A stretch of DNA of 64,000 nt. Origin: Desulfatibacillum aliphaticivorans DSM 15576. GTDB taxonomy: Bacteria > Desulfobacterota > Desulfobacteria > Desulfobacterales > Desulfatibacillaceae. Where the stretch lies: NCBI RefSeq assembly GCF_000429905.1, contig NZ_KE386982.1, positions 84,551-148,550 on the forward strand, written 5' to 3'. A program made the translations under genes and the position numbers. Shown in pieces: positions 24,801 through 33,489 of the stretch. Below the pieces are notes generated by a model. That model had not been told where the DNA came from, ran no database searches, and saw only the letters and a program-made list of their open reading frames with translations. Every line of letters begins with the position of its first letter. The first letter of the stretch is position 1.

Positions 24801-27800
24801 CTATTCATCATCCCGCTCCGTGGCATACTTGATCCCCCACTTAAGCAGACGAACTCCCTTGTTGGTGTCGGAAGTATCCGCCTCAAACCGGAACCGGTGC
24901 GTCCAGCCGATTTGCTTCTCAGCCCCGGTTTTCCGCCCATGGCGCACCAGGCGGCCGTCCCCGGCGGACATATCCATGGGCCTACCCAAGTCATCGTAAA
25001 CCGCCCGTGAATCTCTGGCGTGACGGATCAGGAGTTCCACCGCCTCATCCGTCCTCATGCCAACAACCTTCACATGCCGGACCCTGGTCTGGTTCCACAT
25101 GCTTTTGTCAGGATGAAAATCGCCGGTTTCGATAACCTGGCCGATAGGCTCCCCGTCCCAGGTGGTTCCGTGCTCCAGCCGGCGCATGAACCCGTCCGCA
25201 AAACCGCCGTACATGTAGGGCGTACCCAGGGCGTCCGTAACCGAAAAAACGCACAAGGGATATTGGTCCGGAACCTTCTCAAACCATTCCCGGCGCACCA
25301 TGTCGTAGCAGACCCATTTGTTGGGAACCGCGGATTCCCCAACGCAAAGCAACAGGTTGTATTCCCTGTGCGCGCGGTCGTAGCAGGCGGCGCAAGCCTC
25401 CATGGCCGCAAAATTCAAGCACTCGTCTTCAGTACGGTCAAAAAACCTTTCCAGTCCCGGCACGGGAATCAGCACGGCGCCGTCAAAAAACACAGGCCCG
25501 CTCGCCGACATCCACATGGCCACGTTTCTAACCACATCGCCCGAAACCTGATAGCCCACCTCCGCCGTGCACAGGGTTTGCCAGGCCGGACACCCCACGT
25601 TGTACGATATGGGGTAAATCCGGAACTCTTCCGGCGTGGATCCCGAAAGCAAATAAGTTTCCGAAGCCTTCAAAGCCAGCCAGAACAAAAAGACGTTGGA
25701 CCCAAACCGGTTAAAAAGCTCCACCGCGCATGTGATCTTGTCAGATCCCCCAAAATACAAAGACTGCTTCCCGCCCATGGAGGACAAATCGCCGTTATGC
25801 ACGTCCGGGGCGTTGGGCATGGTGAAATCCACCCGGTTGCCCTCTTTAAGCTCGCTGTGCGCCACGCCAAGGGCCATGTTGGCGTATCGGGAGGGAAAGT
25901 CGCACGGCTCCACTTTTTGCTGGGCGGGGATGCCGTAAATCAAGTCCACGGTCACAGCGGCGGAAAGGGCCGCGTTAAAACTTATGCGGTAAAAGTACCC
26001 GGTCGTTCCGAACATGGTCTGCATGGACTCTTCATCCCGGCTGGGCGGGTTATAGGCAAACATACCGGTCTTGCCCAACGTTCTCCAGCGGTTGGGATTC
26101 GCGATGGTCTGGTCGATAACCTGACCAACGCCCACCCAGCCCGAATGGCTGTAATACTCAATGGTGGGAATGGCTTCGGCTGTGTTCACCTTGCCGGCGT
26201 ACATGGTGATTTGAAAGGCCGCCATGCGCTCTTCAAAACCCAAAATAATGTGCTCGGTCGGCGCCAGGGAGTTCAAAATCATGCCGATTTCCAGGGACGA
26301 ATCCCCCGGCTCGATCACTTCCAGGGTGTAGTCCTTGTAGGCCTCATTCGCCGCGTCATAAACCTGGGCCTGCAATGGAACCCGGTATACGCCGTCCCAA
26401 ACGTCCACCGCCGGCTGAAAAGGCGCCCGGGCGGACGCATGAAACAACTCCGCCGCCGGCGCGGTCCCGTTCACTTCAAGCAAATAGGCGTATAAATACA
26501 TGCCCTCAAAATGCATGGGCGCCGCGTTTTCCACCGTCGAGCTGAATCCAACCAACCCGTCGCGGGCCAGAACCACGTCCCCCAAAGCTGTGCCGTCTTC
26601 CAGGTTATCCACCGCATCCAGGCTGAAACCCGTCCAGGTCTTCACGCTCAATGACGTCCCATCCTCAATATTTGGCTCCGAAACGTAAAGGTTCGCCCCG
26701 GATAAAGGCCGGGTGGAAAGCCCCAGCAACCGGTTCTGGGCGTTGCGGTAAGCCCGGACGGGCGGCGCAAAATCCGACGTCCACCTGGCGATCCCCTTGG
26801 ACACCCGGAACTCGTCAATGCAGCCGTCAAAGGAAAAGGCGTCGTCGCCGGGATAGCGCCCGATAAACAAAGCGCCGTTTAAATCCGGCCAATCAACTGT
26901 ATTGGTTCGAGTGGAAAGACAAACGCCATTGACGTATATTTTCAAAACGTGGCTGGTTCCATCCGTGTCCCTGGCTACCGCAACGTGATACCATTGGTTG
27001 ATCGCCGGGGTAAAAGCGGGAGATGTAACGAATGAATAGACGCCGCCAACCCAAATGGCAAAACGCAAGACGCGACCCCAATGGAGCGTCAAGCACACAT
27101 AGTTATTGGCATCCTGATAATGACAAAAAATGAATGAATCCGCTTTGTCAGTCTGATTGGACAAACTCTTGAATCTCACCCAGCAATCAATGGTAAACGG
27201 GTCGGTCCCCATGTACCAATCGTCGCTGTCAGGAACCCTGAGATAATCGCCGGCCCCGTCAAACTGGGCCGAAGAGCAGCCGAACTTGAATACGTCGGTA
27301 GTGGTATGCGCGTTGCCATAAGCCGCAACAGACTTGGCCGATGGACTGCTGTCTTCAAAAGTGGTCCCGCGCTCCGTACCCTCCATGTGCAATAGCAGCT
27401 TGGTAAAATCGTCATTCCCGCCGCAGATCTCAACAATATTGCCGGGCGTGGCCAGGGTGTTGTTGGCCGCATCCGTGAAGTCTATGGCGTCCTTATACCC
27501 GCCGTATCCCACCGAAGCCTGAATCGTTACGGTCTCCCCGGCCGCTTCATCCGCAACGCCGTCTTCTACCGTGATAATCCGGTTGTTGGTCGCGCTGGGG
27601 CTGGTGATGCTCTTGATGGTGAACGAGCGGTCGTTAGACCCGGATCCGCTTATGGTAATCTTCATGCCGGCGCTGAATCCGGCGCTGATAAAATTGGCGG
27701 CTGCAGACGTGATGTAATTGCTCGCCGCATTGAACGTGACGTCGCTGATTATTATGGAGATGGGCGAAAACGTAAAAAAAGCCCCCCAGGGCATTTCATC

Positions 27801-28061
27801 CCCGGCGTACGCGCACAATTCCTTGCCGTTGGCGTAAAAATCCGTGATGCCAGGGCCGTCGGAAAAACGGCCAGGCCCGGCGCCGTCCGCAGCAACATGA
27901 AGATTTCCGGGCTCAAACCCGCCTGTTCCCGGAATATCCGCCCGATGCTCCTTTACAAAACGAGCCCCCGAATCCATGGCGGCCTCCACCAGAACATGGC
28001 TCCGGTTCGTCCTGTCGCTAATCAGCTGATGGCCGTTATTGAGTTTTAACCTCTCCGGCAT
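24801..28061 (-). CDS. Large tail nozzle-like protein with an inserted LamG domain
   Basis: The 1,086-residue protein starts with a short virion-protein-like segment. A concanavalin-A-like LamG domain follows (about residues 225-425), with FTIDCWVRFKS, WYHVAVARD, KIYVNGVCLS and the closing CIDEFRVSKGIARW. The remaining 650 residues resemble podovirus tail nozzle proteins, with YFYRISFNAALSAAVTV and a C-terminal WTHRFRFEAD strand region. The LamG part probably binds glycans on the host surface. It overlaps the upstream coiled-coil gene by 26 nt. The nozzle assignment rests on length, beta-rich character and position. Confidence 0.7.
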   Translation of the reverse strand: MPERLKLNNGHQLISDRTNRSHVLVEAAMDSGARFVKEHRADIPGTGGFEPGNLHVAADGAGPGRFSDGPGITDFYANGKELCAYAGDEMPWGAFFTFSPISIIISDVTFNAASNYITSAAANFISAGFSAGMKITISGSGSNDRSFTIKSITSPSATNNRIITVEDGVADEAAGETVTIQASVGYGGYKDAIDFTDAANNTLATPGNIVEICGGNDDFTKLLLHMEGTERGTTFEDSSPSAKSVAAYGNAHTTTDVFKFGCSSAQFDGAGDYLRVPDSDDWYMGTDPFTIDCWVRFKSLSNQTDKADSFIFCHYQDANNYVCLTLHWGRVLRFAIWVGGVYSFVTSPAFTPAINQWYHVAVARDTDGTSHVLKIYVNGVCLSTRTNTVDWPDLNGALFIGRYPGDDAFSFDGCIDEFRVSKGIARWTSDFAPPVRAYRNAQNRLLGLSTRPLSGANLYVSEPNIEDGTSLSVKTWTGFSLDAVDNLEDGTALGDVVLARDGLVGFSSTVENAAPMHFEGMYLYAYLLEVNGTAPAAELFHASARAPFQPAVDVWDGVYRVPLQAQVYDAANEAYKDYTLEVIEPGDSSLEIGMILNSLAPTEHIILGFEERMAAFQITMYAGKVNTAEAIPTIEYYSHSGWVGVGQVIDQTIANPNRWRTLGKTGMFAYNPPSRDEESMQTMFGTTGYFYRISFNAALSAAVTVDLIYGIPAQQKVEPCDFPSRYANMALGVAHSELKEGNRVDFTMPNAPDVHNGDLSSMGGKQSLYFGGSDKITCAVELFNRFGSNVFLFWLALKASETYLLSGSTPEEFRIYPISYNVGCPAWQTLCTAEVGYQVSGDVVRNVAMWMSASGPVFFDGAVLIPVPGLERFFDRTEDECLNFAAMEACAACYDRAHREYNLLLCVGESAVPNKWVCYDMVRREWFEKVPDQYPLCVFSVTDALGTPYMYGGFADGFMRRLEHGTTWDGEPIGQVIETGDFHPDKSMWNQTRVRHVKVVGMRTDEAVELLIRHARDSRAVYDDLGRPMDMSAGDGRLVRHGRKTGAEKQIGWTHRFRFEADTSDTNKGVRLLKWGIKYATERDDE

Positions 28062-28653
28062 TGGCTTCTCCGGTTTTGCTGTTCATCCAGGGGAGCAGGT
28101 TCTTGGAGTCCGTTACCACCTTGCTCACAATCCGGTCCCTTGATTCGTCGGGAAGGCTCAAAACAGCCTCCATGGTTCCACGGCGCACCCGGCCCGTGGT
28201 AAGCACGTCCAGCACCGCCGCATGGCCCAGTTTCACCTCCCAAAGCTCCGCCTCAAGCTCATTCCGGCGCTCGTCGGTCAATTCTCCGATCTCCGCCTTC
28301 AACGGGGCCGCCAGCCCCTTAAACACGGCCATTTCCCGCTGGGCGCCGGCAATGGACGCATCCAGCTCCTCCAATGCGTTCTGCTTCATTTCCAGGGTGA
28401 TGGCCGATTTCCTGGCTGCGGCGTTATCCTTGGAGCTTGCATGAGCCTCCAACTCCTCCATGTCGATCAGTAGAATCCGTCGCTCGCAGTCCAATTGCTT
28501 CAACGACCGGCTCCGTTTTGCGATCTCACGGCAAACCTGCCTGTACCGCCCGTACGCCGTGCCGCCGTTCTTCACAGCCACAAAATGCTCCAACTGGAAC
28601 TGGCTGGCGAACTTCTGATGATCCTGCAAATAGGTTTGTATTTCTTCTCCCAT
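28036..28653 (-). CDS. Coiled-coil phage protein, 205 residues
   Basis: A mostly helical, highly charged product; the stretch from about residue 60 to 160 (ILLIDMEELEAHASSKD, later IGELTDERRNELEAELWEV) looks like a coiled coil. No catalytic motif is seen. The ATG has GGGAGGAAATTC upstream. It lies between the Kelch gene and the nozzle-like gene, where podoviruses often carry tail-assembly or connector helper proteins. Function unknown. Confidence 0.72.
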   Translation of the reverse strand: MGEEIQTYLQDHQKFASQFQLEHFVAVKNGGTAYGRYRQVCREIAKRSRSLKQLDCERRILLIDMEELEAHASSKDNAAARKSAITLEMKQNALEELDASIAGAQREMAVFKGLAAPLKAEIGELTDERRNELEAELWEVKLGHAAVLDVLTTGRVRRGTMEAVLSLPDESRDRIVSKVVTDSKNLLPWMNSKTGEANAGEVKTQ

Positions 28654-28665
28654 GAATTTCCTCCC

Positions 28666-29733
28666 TCATGAATATTGAACGGATGCCGACCCAAGGTAAA
28701 CGCGGCCGGGGGATGGCATGTCATCCTGAGAAGCCCAGGCGTCCGCATCAGCGTCATAGGTTTCCACGTCACGCAGCCCAAGTATCGCCCCGCCCGCATA
28801 AATCAGACCCTGCCCGGCAACGGTTTGGGCTCCGCCGCTGATCCGGGCAGGTGATGGTATGTCTTCTTTAACAGCGTAGGAGTCGGTTTCAGGATCGTAG
28901 GAATGGCAGTCCCGATAATTGGCGCCGAACAAAATGCCCTCGCCGCCGCCGGCAAGATAGGCGGCGTCATCCAGGCCAAAAGCGTATACTCCGCATCTGG
29001 CGAGATTCATACTGGCCCCGCTGGACCAGACGTCCGTCAATGGGTTGTAAACGTCGCAATCATCAAGCGGGTCCGACGAATCATATCCGCCGAAAACATA
29101 GCCCTTGTATCCAAGCAGACAAGCCGCAATATACCTCCTGGCGGGAGAGGGCATATCCGTCATGGAACTCCACGAATCGGTCAGGGGGTCGTACCGGTTG
29201 CAATCCTGCAAATTCCCGGAGGTGTAGTCATACCCGCCTGCAACATAAATCGAGCCGTCGTACGCAAACGCAGCTCCATAACTGCGCAAGGGTTCAGGCA
29301 TGTCGCATCTCGACTCCCAGACGTCCGTCACCGCGTCTAGGGCCTCCGTTATGAGTCCGGAACCATCCATGCCCCCTATAGTAAAGGCCAGGTTTTCCAC
29401 ACCGGCGCCCATGTTGCCATAACGCCCCGGGGAGGGGACGTCAGTCCGGGCCGCCCACGATTCCAGCACGGGATCGTATTCGTCGCAATCCGATTGCGCG
29501 GACGTACCGCAAATAGCCAGCGCGGTCACGTAGTCGTAATCGGGATCAACCAACGGCTTGGGATTGATCGGGGAATACCCGCTCACGCCTTCCAGGCTGC
29601 CGTCCTGGGCGTACCTGGTGTTCTGAAGAACGCTGAAATTCCCGGCGCCGACGGATAAAGGGTCCGCCGAAGGCCTCCAGGCCCCATTAAAGGCAATCTC
29701 CATGGCGTACTCTTCATTGCGCTTGGGGCTCAT
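28666..29733 (-). CDS. Kelch-repeat beta-propeller phage protein
   Basis: The 355-residue protein opens with WRPSADPLSVGAGNFSVLQN and GSLEGVSGYSPINP, a pattern like the N-terminus of podovirus nozzle proteins. It then carries about six Kelch repeats of roughly 48 residues, each with a paired glycine (IYVAGGYDY, YVFGGYDSS, AYLAGGGEG), a Tyr-Asp-Pro turn (NRYDPLTDSW, CDVYNPLTDVW) and a Met-Pro-Ser-Pro loop (TDMPSPARRY). It should fold as a six-bladed propeller. Its start overlaps the stop of the upstream gene (ATGA). A carbohydrate- or protein-binding virion role is inferred. Confidence 0.82.
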   Translation of the reverse strand: MSPKRNEEYAMEIAFNGAWRPSADPLSVGAGNFSVLQNTRYAQDGSLEGVSGYSPINPKPLVDPDYDYVTALAICGTSAQSDCDEYDPVLESWAARTDVPSPGRYGNMGAGVENLAFTIGGMDGSGLITEALDAVTDVWESRCDMPEPLRSYGAAFAYDGSIYVAGGYDYTSGNLQDCNRYDPLTDSWSSMTDMPSPARRYIAACLLGYKGYVFGGYDSSDPLDDCDVYNPLTDVWSSGASMNLARCGVYAFGLDDAAYLAGGGEGILFGANYRDCHSYDPETDSYAVKEDIPSPARISGGAQTVAGQGLIYAGGAILGLRDVETYDADADAWASQDDMPSPGRVYLGSASVQYS

Positions 29734-30662
29734 CGGGTTGCATACCTCCGGCCTTGCTGCAGACTTTTCTGCGCTGTTTCACGCGACGCCTGGTGGATCT
29801 CCCTGGCAAACTCCCCATGAAGCCCCCGGGCGACGTCCCATTCTTTTTGCTGATCCAAAAACAAAGCCGCCGCCTCCTTGCAAATGGCGTGGCAGCTCAT
29901 GGGCTGGAAGCGCCATAACGAATAATCGCTCCAGACCGGGCCGGGCAGGCAAATGTAATCCAAGGTCAGGGTTCCGCCTGATTCGGCTATAGGGGCTGGC
30001 AGATAAATCTGGTTCCTCGCCGTGGGCAGGATTGTGTAATCATTCCCCCCGTTCCAGCCGCCGGGATTCCCGTCCGAGTCGAACAGGGCCGTTACCAGTT
30101 CCGTGTCGCTCACAACTGCAAGCACAACCCCGTCCGTTTCCTGATCCTTGTTGTGCACGATATCCCTGGGATACACCGCGCCCAGAAACTCCGCTGCAGG
30201 ATTAAAATTCCAGCCTTCATCAGTAAGGGTGGATTCCCCGTCAGACCCCGCGCTCGATGTCTCGCTTGCCGCTCCGGTCACAAGATCCGGACGCGCCTGC
30301 TTGTCAATGATCGCAAAAGCCCCGGGGATCTCCACCTCGGTATGTTCAAATCTCCGGATCTTCTCAAAACTGGTCTGTACCGGATACGACTTGTTTCCGG
30401 CCGGATCCTCGAAAATCCCAAAGAAAAGCCTGCGGGAGTTCCTCGCGGAAAGACGGATGAAGTCAGGTGGAAGGTCGTAAGCCTGTTGACCTTCCACCAT
30501 GCTCAGAACCACGGACCCGGTCAGGCACAAGGTGCGCCGGGCGAAATCAACCGCCGCCTCATCCAGTTTGGAAAAAGCCTCTTGCCGGTTCAAATACGAG
30601 TTCGAGAAGCCCGACTCGTTCAAGGCCCTTAGCATGGCCCGGAGAGCTGTTTTACCGTCCAT
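29730..30662 (-). CDS. Head-tail connector (adaptor) candidate
   Basis: A 310-residue protein starting MDGKTALRAMLRALNESGF at 30662, where GAGGAGG lies 6 nt upstream; the open frame continues to 30686 but that part lies inside the upstream gene. Residues 50-70 read GQQAYDLPPDFIRL, and later RNQIYLPAPI and LTLDYICLPGPVW, typical of adaptor proteins that sit under the portal in podoviruses. It overlaps the small zinc-ribbon gene by 11 nt and the Kelch gene by 4 nt. Confidence 0.62.
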   Translation of the reverse strand: MDGKTALRAMLRALNESGFSNSYLNRQEAFSKLDEAAVDFARRTLCLTGSVVLSMVEGQQAYDLPPDFIRLSARNSRRLFFGIFEDPAGNKSYPVQTSFEKIRRFEHTEVEIPGAFAIIDKQARPDLVTGAASETSSAGSDGESTLTDEGWNFNPAAEFLGAVYPRDIVHNKDQETDGVVLAVVSDTELVTALFDSDGNPGGWNGGNDYTILPTARNQIYLPAPIAESGGTLTLDYICLPGPVWSDYSLWRFQPMSCHAICKEAAALFLDQQKEWDVARGLHGEFAREIHQASRETAQKSLQQGRRYATR

Positions 30663-30789
30663 CCGCGTCCTCCTCGGAATCCGCATAGGCCCCGCAGTTC
30701 GGGCAGCGCTCCGGATCTTCCATCAACCGGTCATCCTCCACCCAGCCCTCGCCGCAGGCGGGGCACTTTCTCAAGTCCCCAAAGGCCAT
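30652..30789 (-). CDS. Zinc-ribbon mini-protein, 45 residues
   Basis: A 45-codon ORF between two overlapping neighbours. Its ATG shares one base with the TAA of the upstream gene (TAATG) and its end overlaps the next start by 11 nt, so it fits the operon exactly. Four cysteines, Cys9-Pro-Ala-Cys12 and Cys29-Pro-Asn-Cys32, form a two-knuckle zinc ribbon, and the tail is acidic (DSEEDADG). It may be a structural clamp or a small regulator; function unknown. Confidence 0.68.
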   Translation of the reverse strand: MAFGDLRKCPACGEGWVEDDRLMEDPERCPNCGAYADSEEDADGR

Positions 30790-31358
30790 TAAAAATCCTC
30801 GCCGCTGGAATCGCCGGACTCAGCTTCATCCAGCTCCGCATCCTGGGCGTCCACAGGCTCGTCCGCGGCTTCCTCTTCGGTTTCAAAGAGCCGATACTCC
30901 CAGTCCTTAAAAGCGATGGATGCCGCCTGGCCCCACCATTCCGGCCTCTGGGGAAAAAGAGCGCCCCACGGAAAAGGATCCTCCCACTTCTTCTTGGAGC
31001 CGGCGGCCCGCCGCTGGTACAATACCGTGTCCAGTTCGCTATTCGGCCCGTCAATAAATTGCTGATCCCCGGCCAGCTCCGCTTCCCGTTTGGCAAGGGC
31101 CGCATAGTGGGCTTCGCTCTTCACCTTACCCACAGCCTCCCACCATGCCTGGGCCGCTTTGCGATGGGCGAGGTTGGTGATGATATCAAGTTCGGTTTTC
31201 GAACGCAGGGGCGAGCCGTCCTTGTATCCATAACTGCCGTCTGCATGCAGATACACGGCCTGACCGCTGGCGTTCCCAAACGTTCTGATAACATGCACCT
31301 TTTTGATGTATTCCGTGCCGTCGTCTTTTCGTAGCTTCACTTCCAAAGTCTGAGCCAT
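30789..31358 (-). CDS. Phage protein of unknown function, 189 residues, acidic tail
   Basis: The product begins with a beta-rich segment (MAQTLEVKLRKDDGTEYIKK), continues with a helical Trp-rich middle (RKAAQAWWEAVGKVKSE, EWWGQAASIAF), and ends in a strongly acidic tail (about 30 residues, EEEAADEPVDAQDAELDE). No family recognised. The ATG is preceded by GGAGGAG. Its place between the head genes and the connector suggests a head completion role, but this is only position. Confidence 0.7.
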   Translation of the reverse strand: MAQTLEVKLRKDDGTEYIKKVHVIRTFGNASGQAVYLHADGSYGYKDGSPLRSKTELDIITNLAHRKAAQAWWEAVGKVKSEAHYAALAKREAELAGDQQFIDGPNSELDTVLYQRRAAGSKKKWEDPFPWGALFPQRPEWWGQAASIAFKDWEYRLFETEEEAADEPVDAQDAELDEAESGDSSGEDF

Positions 31359-31367
31359 AACTCCTCC

Positions 31368-31841
31368 CTATTCGCCCACCATGAGCAAACTCATGCTCAC
31401 CGCTGCCGGCGCTGACCCGTCGGGCAGTTCAATCATGGCGCCTAAATCGTAGGTGGTGCTGATTGCCGTCCCGGACAAACGAACGGCTGTTTCGCTTCCA
31501 TCAGAATCCAGAGCCAAAGCGCCATTGGTGCACGAAGCGGCGGCTGTATCGCCGGTCGTAACCCCCAGGGTGAAGATCTTCAGCTTGTGGTTTTCCTGGT
31601 CGTATTTGTACATAAACCCGTTGGATGCAGGCTGCTGGATCGCAACAAACCCAATCTCACGCTTGAATCCGAACTGCCCCATGTCCGGTAAAGGAACCCC
31701 TCCGGAGGGGTAAGTCTTGACCCCGTCCCCAAAAGCAATCGAGGCAATGGTCATTACCTTTCGCCCTGCAGGCGGCGGGACTATATCCCGATCCCGGGGC
31801 GAAACGGCCACGGCCACGTCGCTGGCTGCTAAATCCGCCAT
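31368..31841 (-). CDS. Beta-rich virion protein candidate, 157 residues
   Basis: A Ser/Thr/Gly/Ala-rich protein whose later part (FGFKREIGFVAIQQPAS, KLKIFTLGVTTGDTAA) suggests beta-sandwich folding, as in decoration or head-completion proteins. A stretch DRDIVPPPAGRKVMTIASI lies near the start. The ATG has AAGGGAG upstream. It follows a 96-nt gap with two hairpins. Unknown function; a virion decoration role would fit. Confidence 0.68.
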   Translation of the reverse strand: MADLAASDVAVAVSPRDRDIVPPPAGRKVMTIASIAFGDGVKTYPSGGVPLPDMGQFGFKREIGFVAIQQPASNGFMYKYDQENHKLKIFTLGVTTGDTAAASCTNGALALDSDGSETAVRLSGTAISTTYDLGAMIELPDGSAPAAVSMSLLMVGE

Positions 31842-31874
31842 AATTCACACTCCCTTCAAAATAGGGTTATTGGT

Positions 31875-31932
31875 TTTTTCAAAACCGTCCCAACTGTTCC
31901 AAAGAAACAAAGCAAATCGCTCTTTGGAACAG
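31875..31932 (-). terminator. Two hairpins in a gap of the late operon
   Basis: An 11-bp perfect inverted repeat (CTGTTCCAAAG at 31894-31904, CTTTGGAACAG at 31922-31932) with a 17-nt loop is followed, in the direction of transcription, by a smaller stem made of GGTTTT and AAAACC around 31872-31885. There is no long U run, so this is more likely a partial terminator or an RNA stability or processing element than a full stop of the operon. Confidence 0.5.
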
Positions 31933-31937
31933 CCTGG

Positions 31938-32399
31938 TTAGGCGGTCTCCACCATATTGGCCATATTGGCGGGCATTTCGTCGCTCCGGCGAACCTTCAC
32001 ATAAGGCCGCCCATGCCCGGCCGCGCCCGTCCCGTCCGCCATGGTGGTCAGTTGCACAACGATTTCCTCCCCGGCTTCCAAACGGGTTCCCCGCCCGGCA
32101 TGGTCGTACATCACCTTGCCGGCGGACGTGGTGGAAAGATTCAAAACCCCCAGGTCGCCGTCGCCGCGTCCCGAGTCGCTGCCGGCCGTAGGCCTCTTAT
32201 CGAATTTCACCACCGGCGTGCTTGTGGCGCCGCCGCAGGTTTCCGTGACCAGCATGCCCACTTCCATCAGGGTGCAGTTTTGATTGATGGCAACCACGGC
32301 CACGTCGGCGGGGGATTGGTCCAGATCCACCCCCAGGGCGTCGTCGTAGTCAACGACCAGCTTCACCGGAAGTTCAACAGGCGATTTATCTTGCAGCAT
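31938..32399 (-). CDS. Head decoration-like protein, 153 residues
   Basis: The product (starting MLQDKSPVELPVKLVVDYDD) is beta-rich and lies directly downstream of the major capsid gene, the usual place of a capsid decoration or stabilising protein. Near the middle it has a Cys-Gly-Gly turn (VTETCGGATSTPVVKFDKR). I chose the ATG at 32399 because GGAGG lies 8 nt upstream; two upstream in-frame ATGs are less well placed. Family not recognised. Confidence 0.65.
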   Translation of the reverse strand: MLQDKSPVELPVKLVVDYDDALGVDLDQSPADVAVVAINQNCTLMEVGMLVTETCGGATSTPVVKFDKRPTAGSDSGRGDGDLGVLNLSTTSAGKVMYDHAGRGTRLEAGEEIVVQLTTMADGTGAAGHGRPYVKVRRSDEMPANMANMVETA

Positions 32400-32421
32400 A
32401 TGTAATTCCTCCATTATCAAA

Positions 32422-32437
32422 CCGGCCCGAAGGCCGG
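32422..32437 (-). terminator. GC-rich tetraloop hairpin after the capsid gene
   Basis: CCGGCC and GGCCGG pair around a 4-nt loop; on the minus strand the loop reads UUCG, the most stable tetraloop class. It lies between the major capsid gene and the next gene and is followed by a short weak T stretch (TTTGAT). It could attenuate transcription or protect the 3' end of the abundant capsid mRNA. Confidence 0.55.
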
Positions 32438-32478
32438 GTTAAAACCACTAAAAACAGCCCAAAGGCCCGCTATTTAAA

Positions 32479-33441
32479 TCAGGCGGAGCCCCAACGAATC
32501 ATCTTGGCTTCCCGGTCGTTGGCCGTCTGCCACGTCGGTCCAAAAGCCACAATCCCATACCAGGCCACGGCTTTGGTTCTTCCAAAGTCGCCCTGATAAT
32601 TGGGATTGGCGCGTAAATGGGGAAACTCCACCTCGGCGCGGGAAACGGCTTCATCGCCGAAGAACACAGCCTCGCCGGTAACGCCGCCCGAGCCAATGGA
32701 GTTGGAAAGCGCGTTTTCGTGGTTCACTTCGGCAAAACGCACCTGGTCAACCTTGCCGGCCTCGCGTTTGTAAAGGACGTCGCCCTTATTCAGGTACATG
32801 TGCCACGATTCCAATACCCGGTCATTCTTCAATCCGCGCAACGCCTTGGTTGTGGCCAGACAGACGAACATGTCGTCATCGAAGGGCGGAACATGGATGT
32901 CGTTGACCATGTAATCGGAAATCATGCCCACATGATCCTTGGTCATGTTCTGGGTCGCTATGGTGGAAGGCGTGCCGTCCGTGTCAAGCACTCCGCCCGT
33001 GAGGCTGGTGGGGATGTAAATAATCTTCCCCTGCTTGAACGCAGCGGCTGCGGCGCCGTCCATACACCGGTTCATTTGATCCAAAAGGCCTTTTTGCACC
33101 ATGTTCTTGGGATCAAACTCGCTCAGATCCTTTAACAGGCTGGTGTATTCCAGACCGCGGCCCCATTCCTGGATCTGAATCACCACTTGTCCCGTTTCCA
33201 ACCGGTCGATGGGAATCCGAGTGTGTTCGTCCAGCATTCCGTTATTGGCGGGTGTATCCGGGTTCTTGTAGTGCATGATCGTCACGCTTTCGCCCTTACC
33301 CTTGCCAAAATCATCCACCTTGTCGGTGAACTGAACAAACACGAACTTTTGGGCGGACTGTTTCAACAGCTTCCCGCTCAGGGCGCGATTTTTGTAAACG
33401 CCTGTCTCAGCGTCGAACTCCCAGGTTAACGTATTTCCCAT
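32479..33441 (-). CDS. Major capsid protein (N4 gp56-like group)
   Basis: The 320-residue protein, starting MGNTLTWEFDAETGVYKNRA, has features of podovirus N4-gp56-like capsid proteins: FGKGKGESVTIMHYKNPDT, the IQEWGRGLEYTSLLKDLSEFD segment (cited as EWGRGLEYTSLLKDLSEF), DHVGMISDYMVNDI, and a C-terminal VAWYGIVAFGP. It forms the icosahedral shell. The ATG at 33441 follows GGGAGG at a suitable distance; the frame runs on to 33471 without a better start. It follows the scaffold gene and is bounded downstream by a hairpin. Confidence 0.85.
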   Translation of the reverse strand: MGNTLTWEFDAETGVYKNRALSGKLLKQSAQKFVFVQFTDKVDDFGKGKGESVTIMHYKNPDTPANNGMLDEHTRIPIDRLETGQVVIQIQEWGRGLEYTSLLKDLSEFDPKNMVQKGLLDQMNRCMDGAAAAAFKQGKIIYIPTSLTGGVLDTDGTPSTIATQNMTKDHVGMISDYMVNDIHVPPFDDDMFVCLATTKALRGLKNDRVLESWHMYLNKGDVLYKREAGKVDQVRFAEVNHENALSNSIGSGGVTGEAVFFGDEAVSRAEVEFPHLRANPNYQGDFGRTKAVAWYGIVAFGPTWQTANDREAKMIRWGSA

Positions 33442-33489
33442 GTCAATTTCCTCCCGGCCGGGACCGGTCATTCAACTCACATTCCCGGC

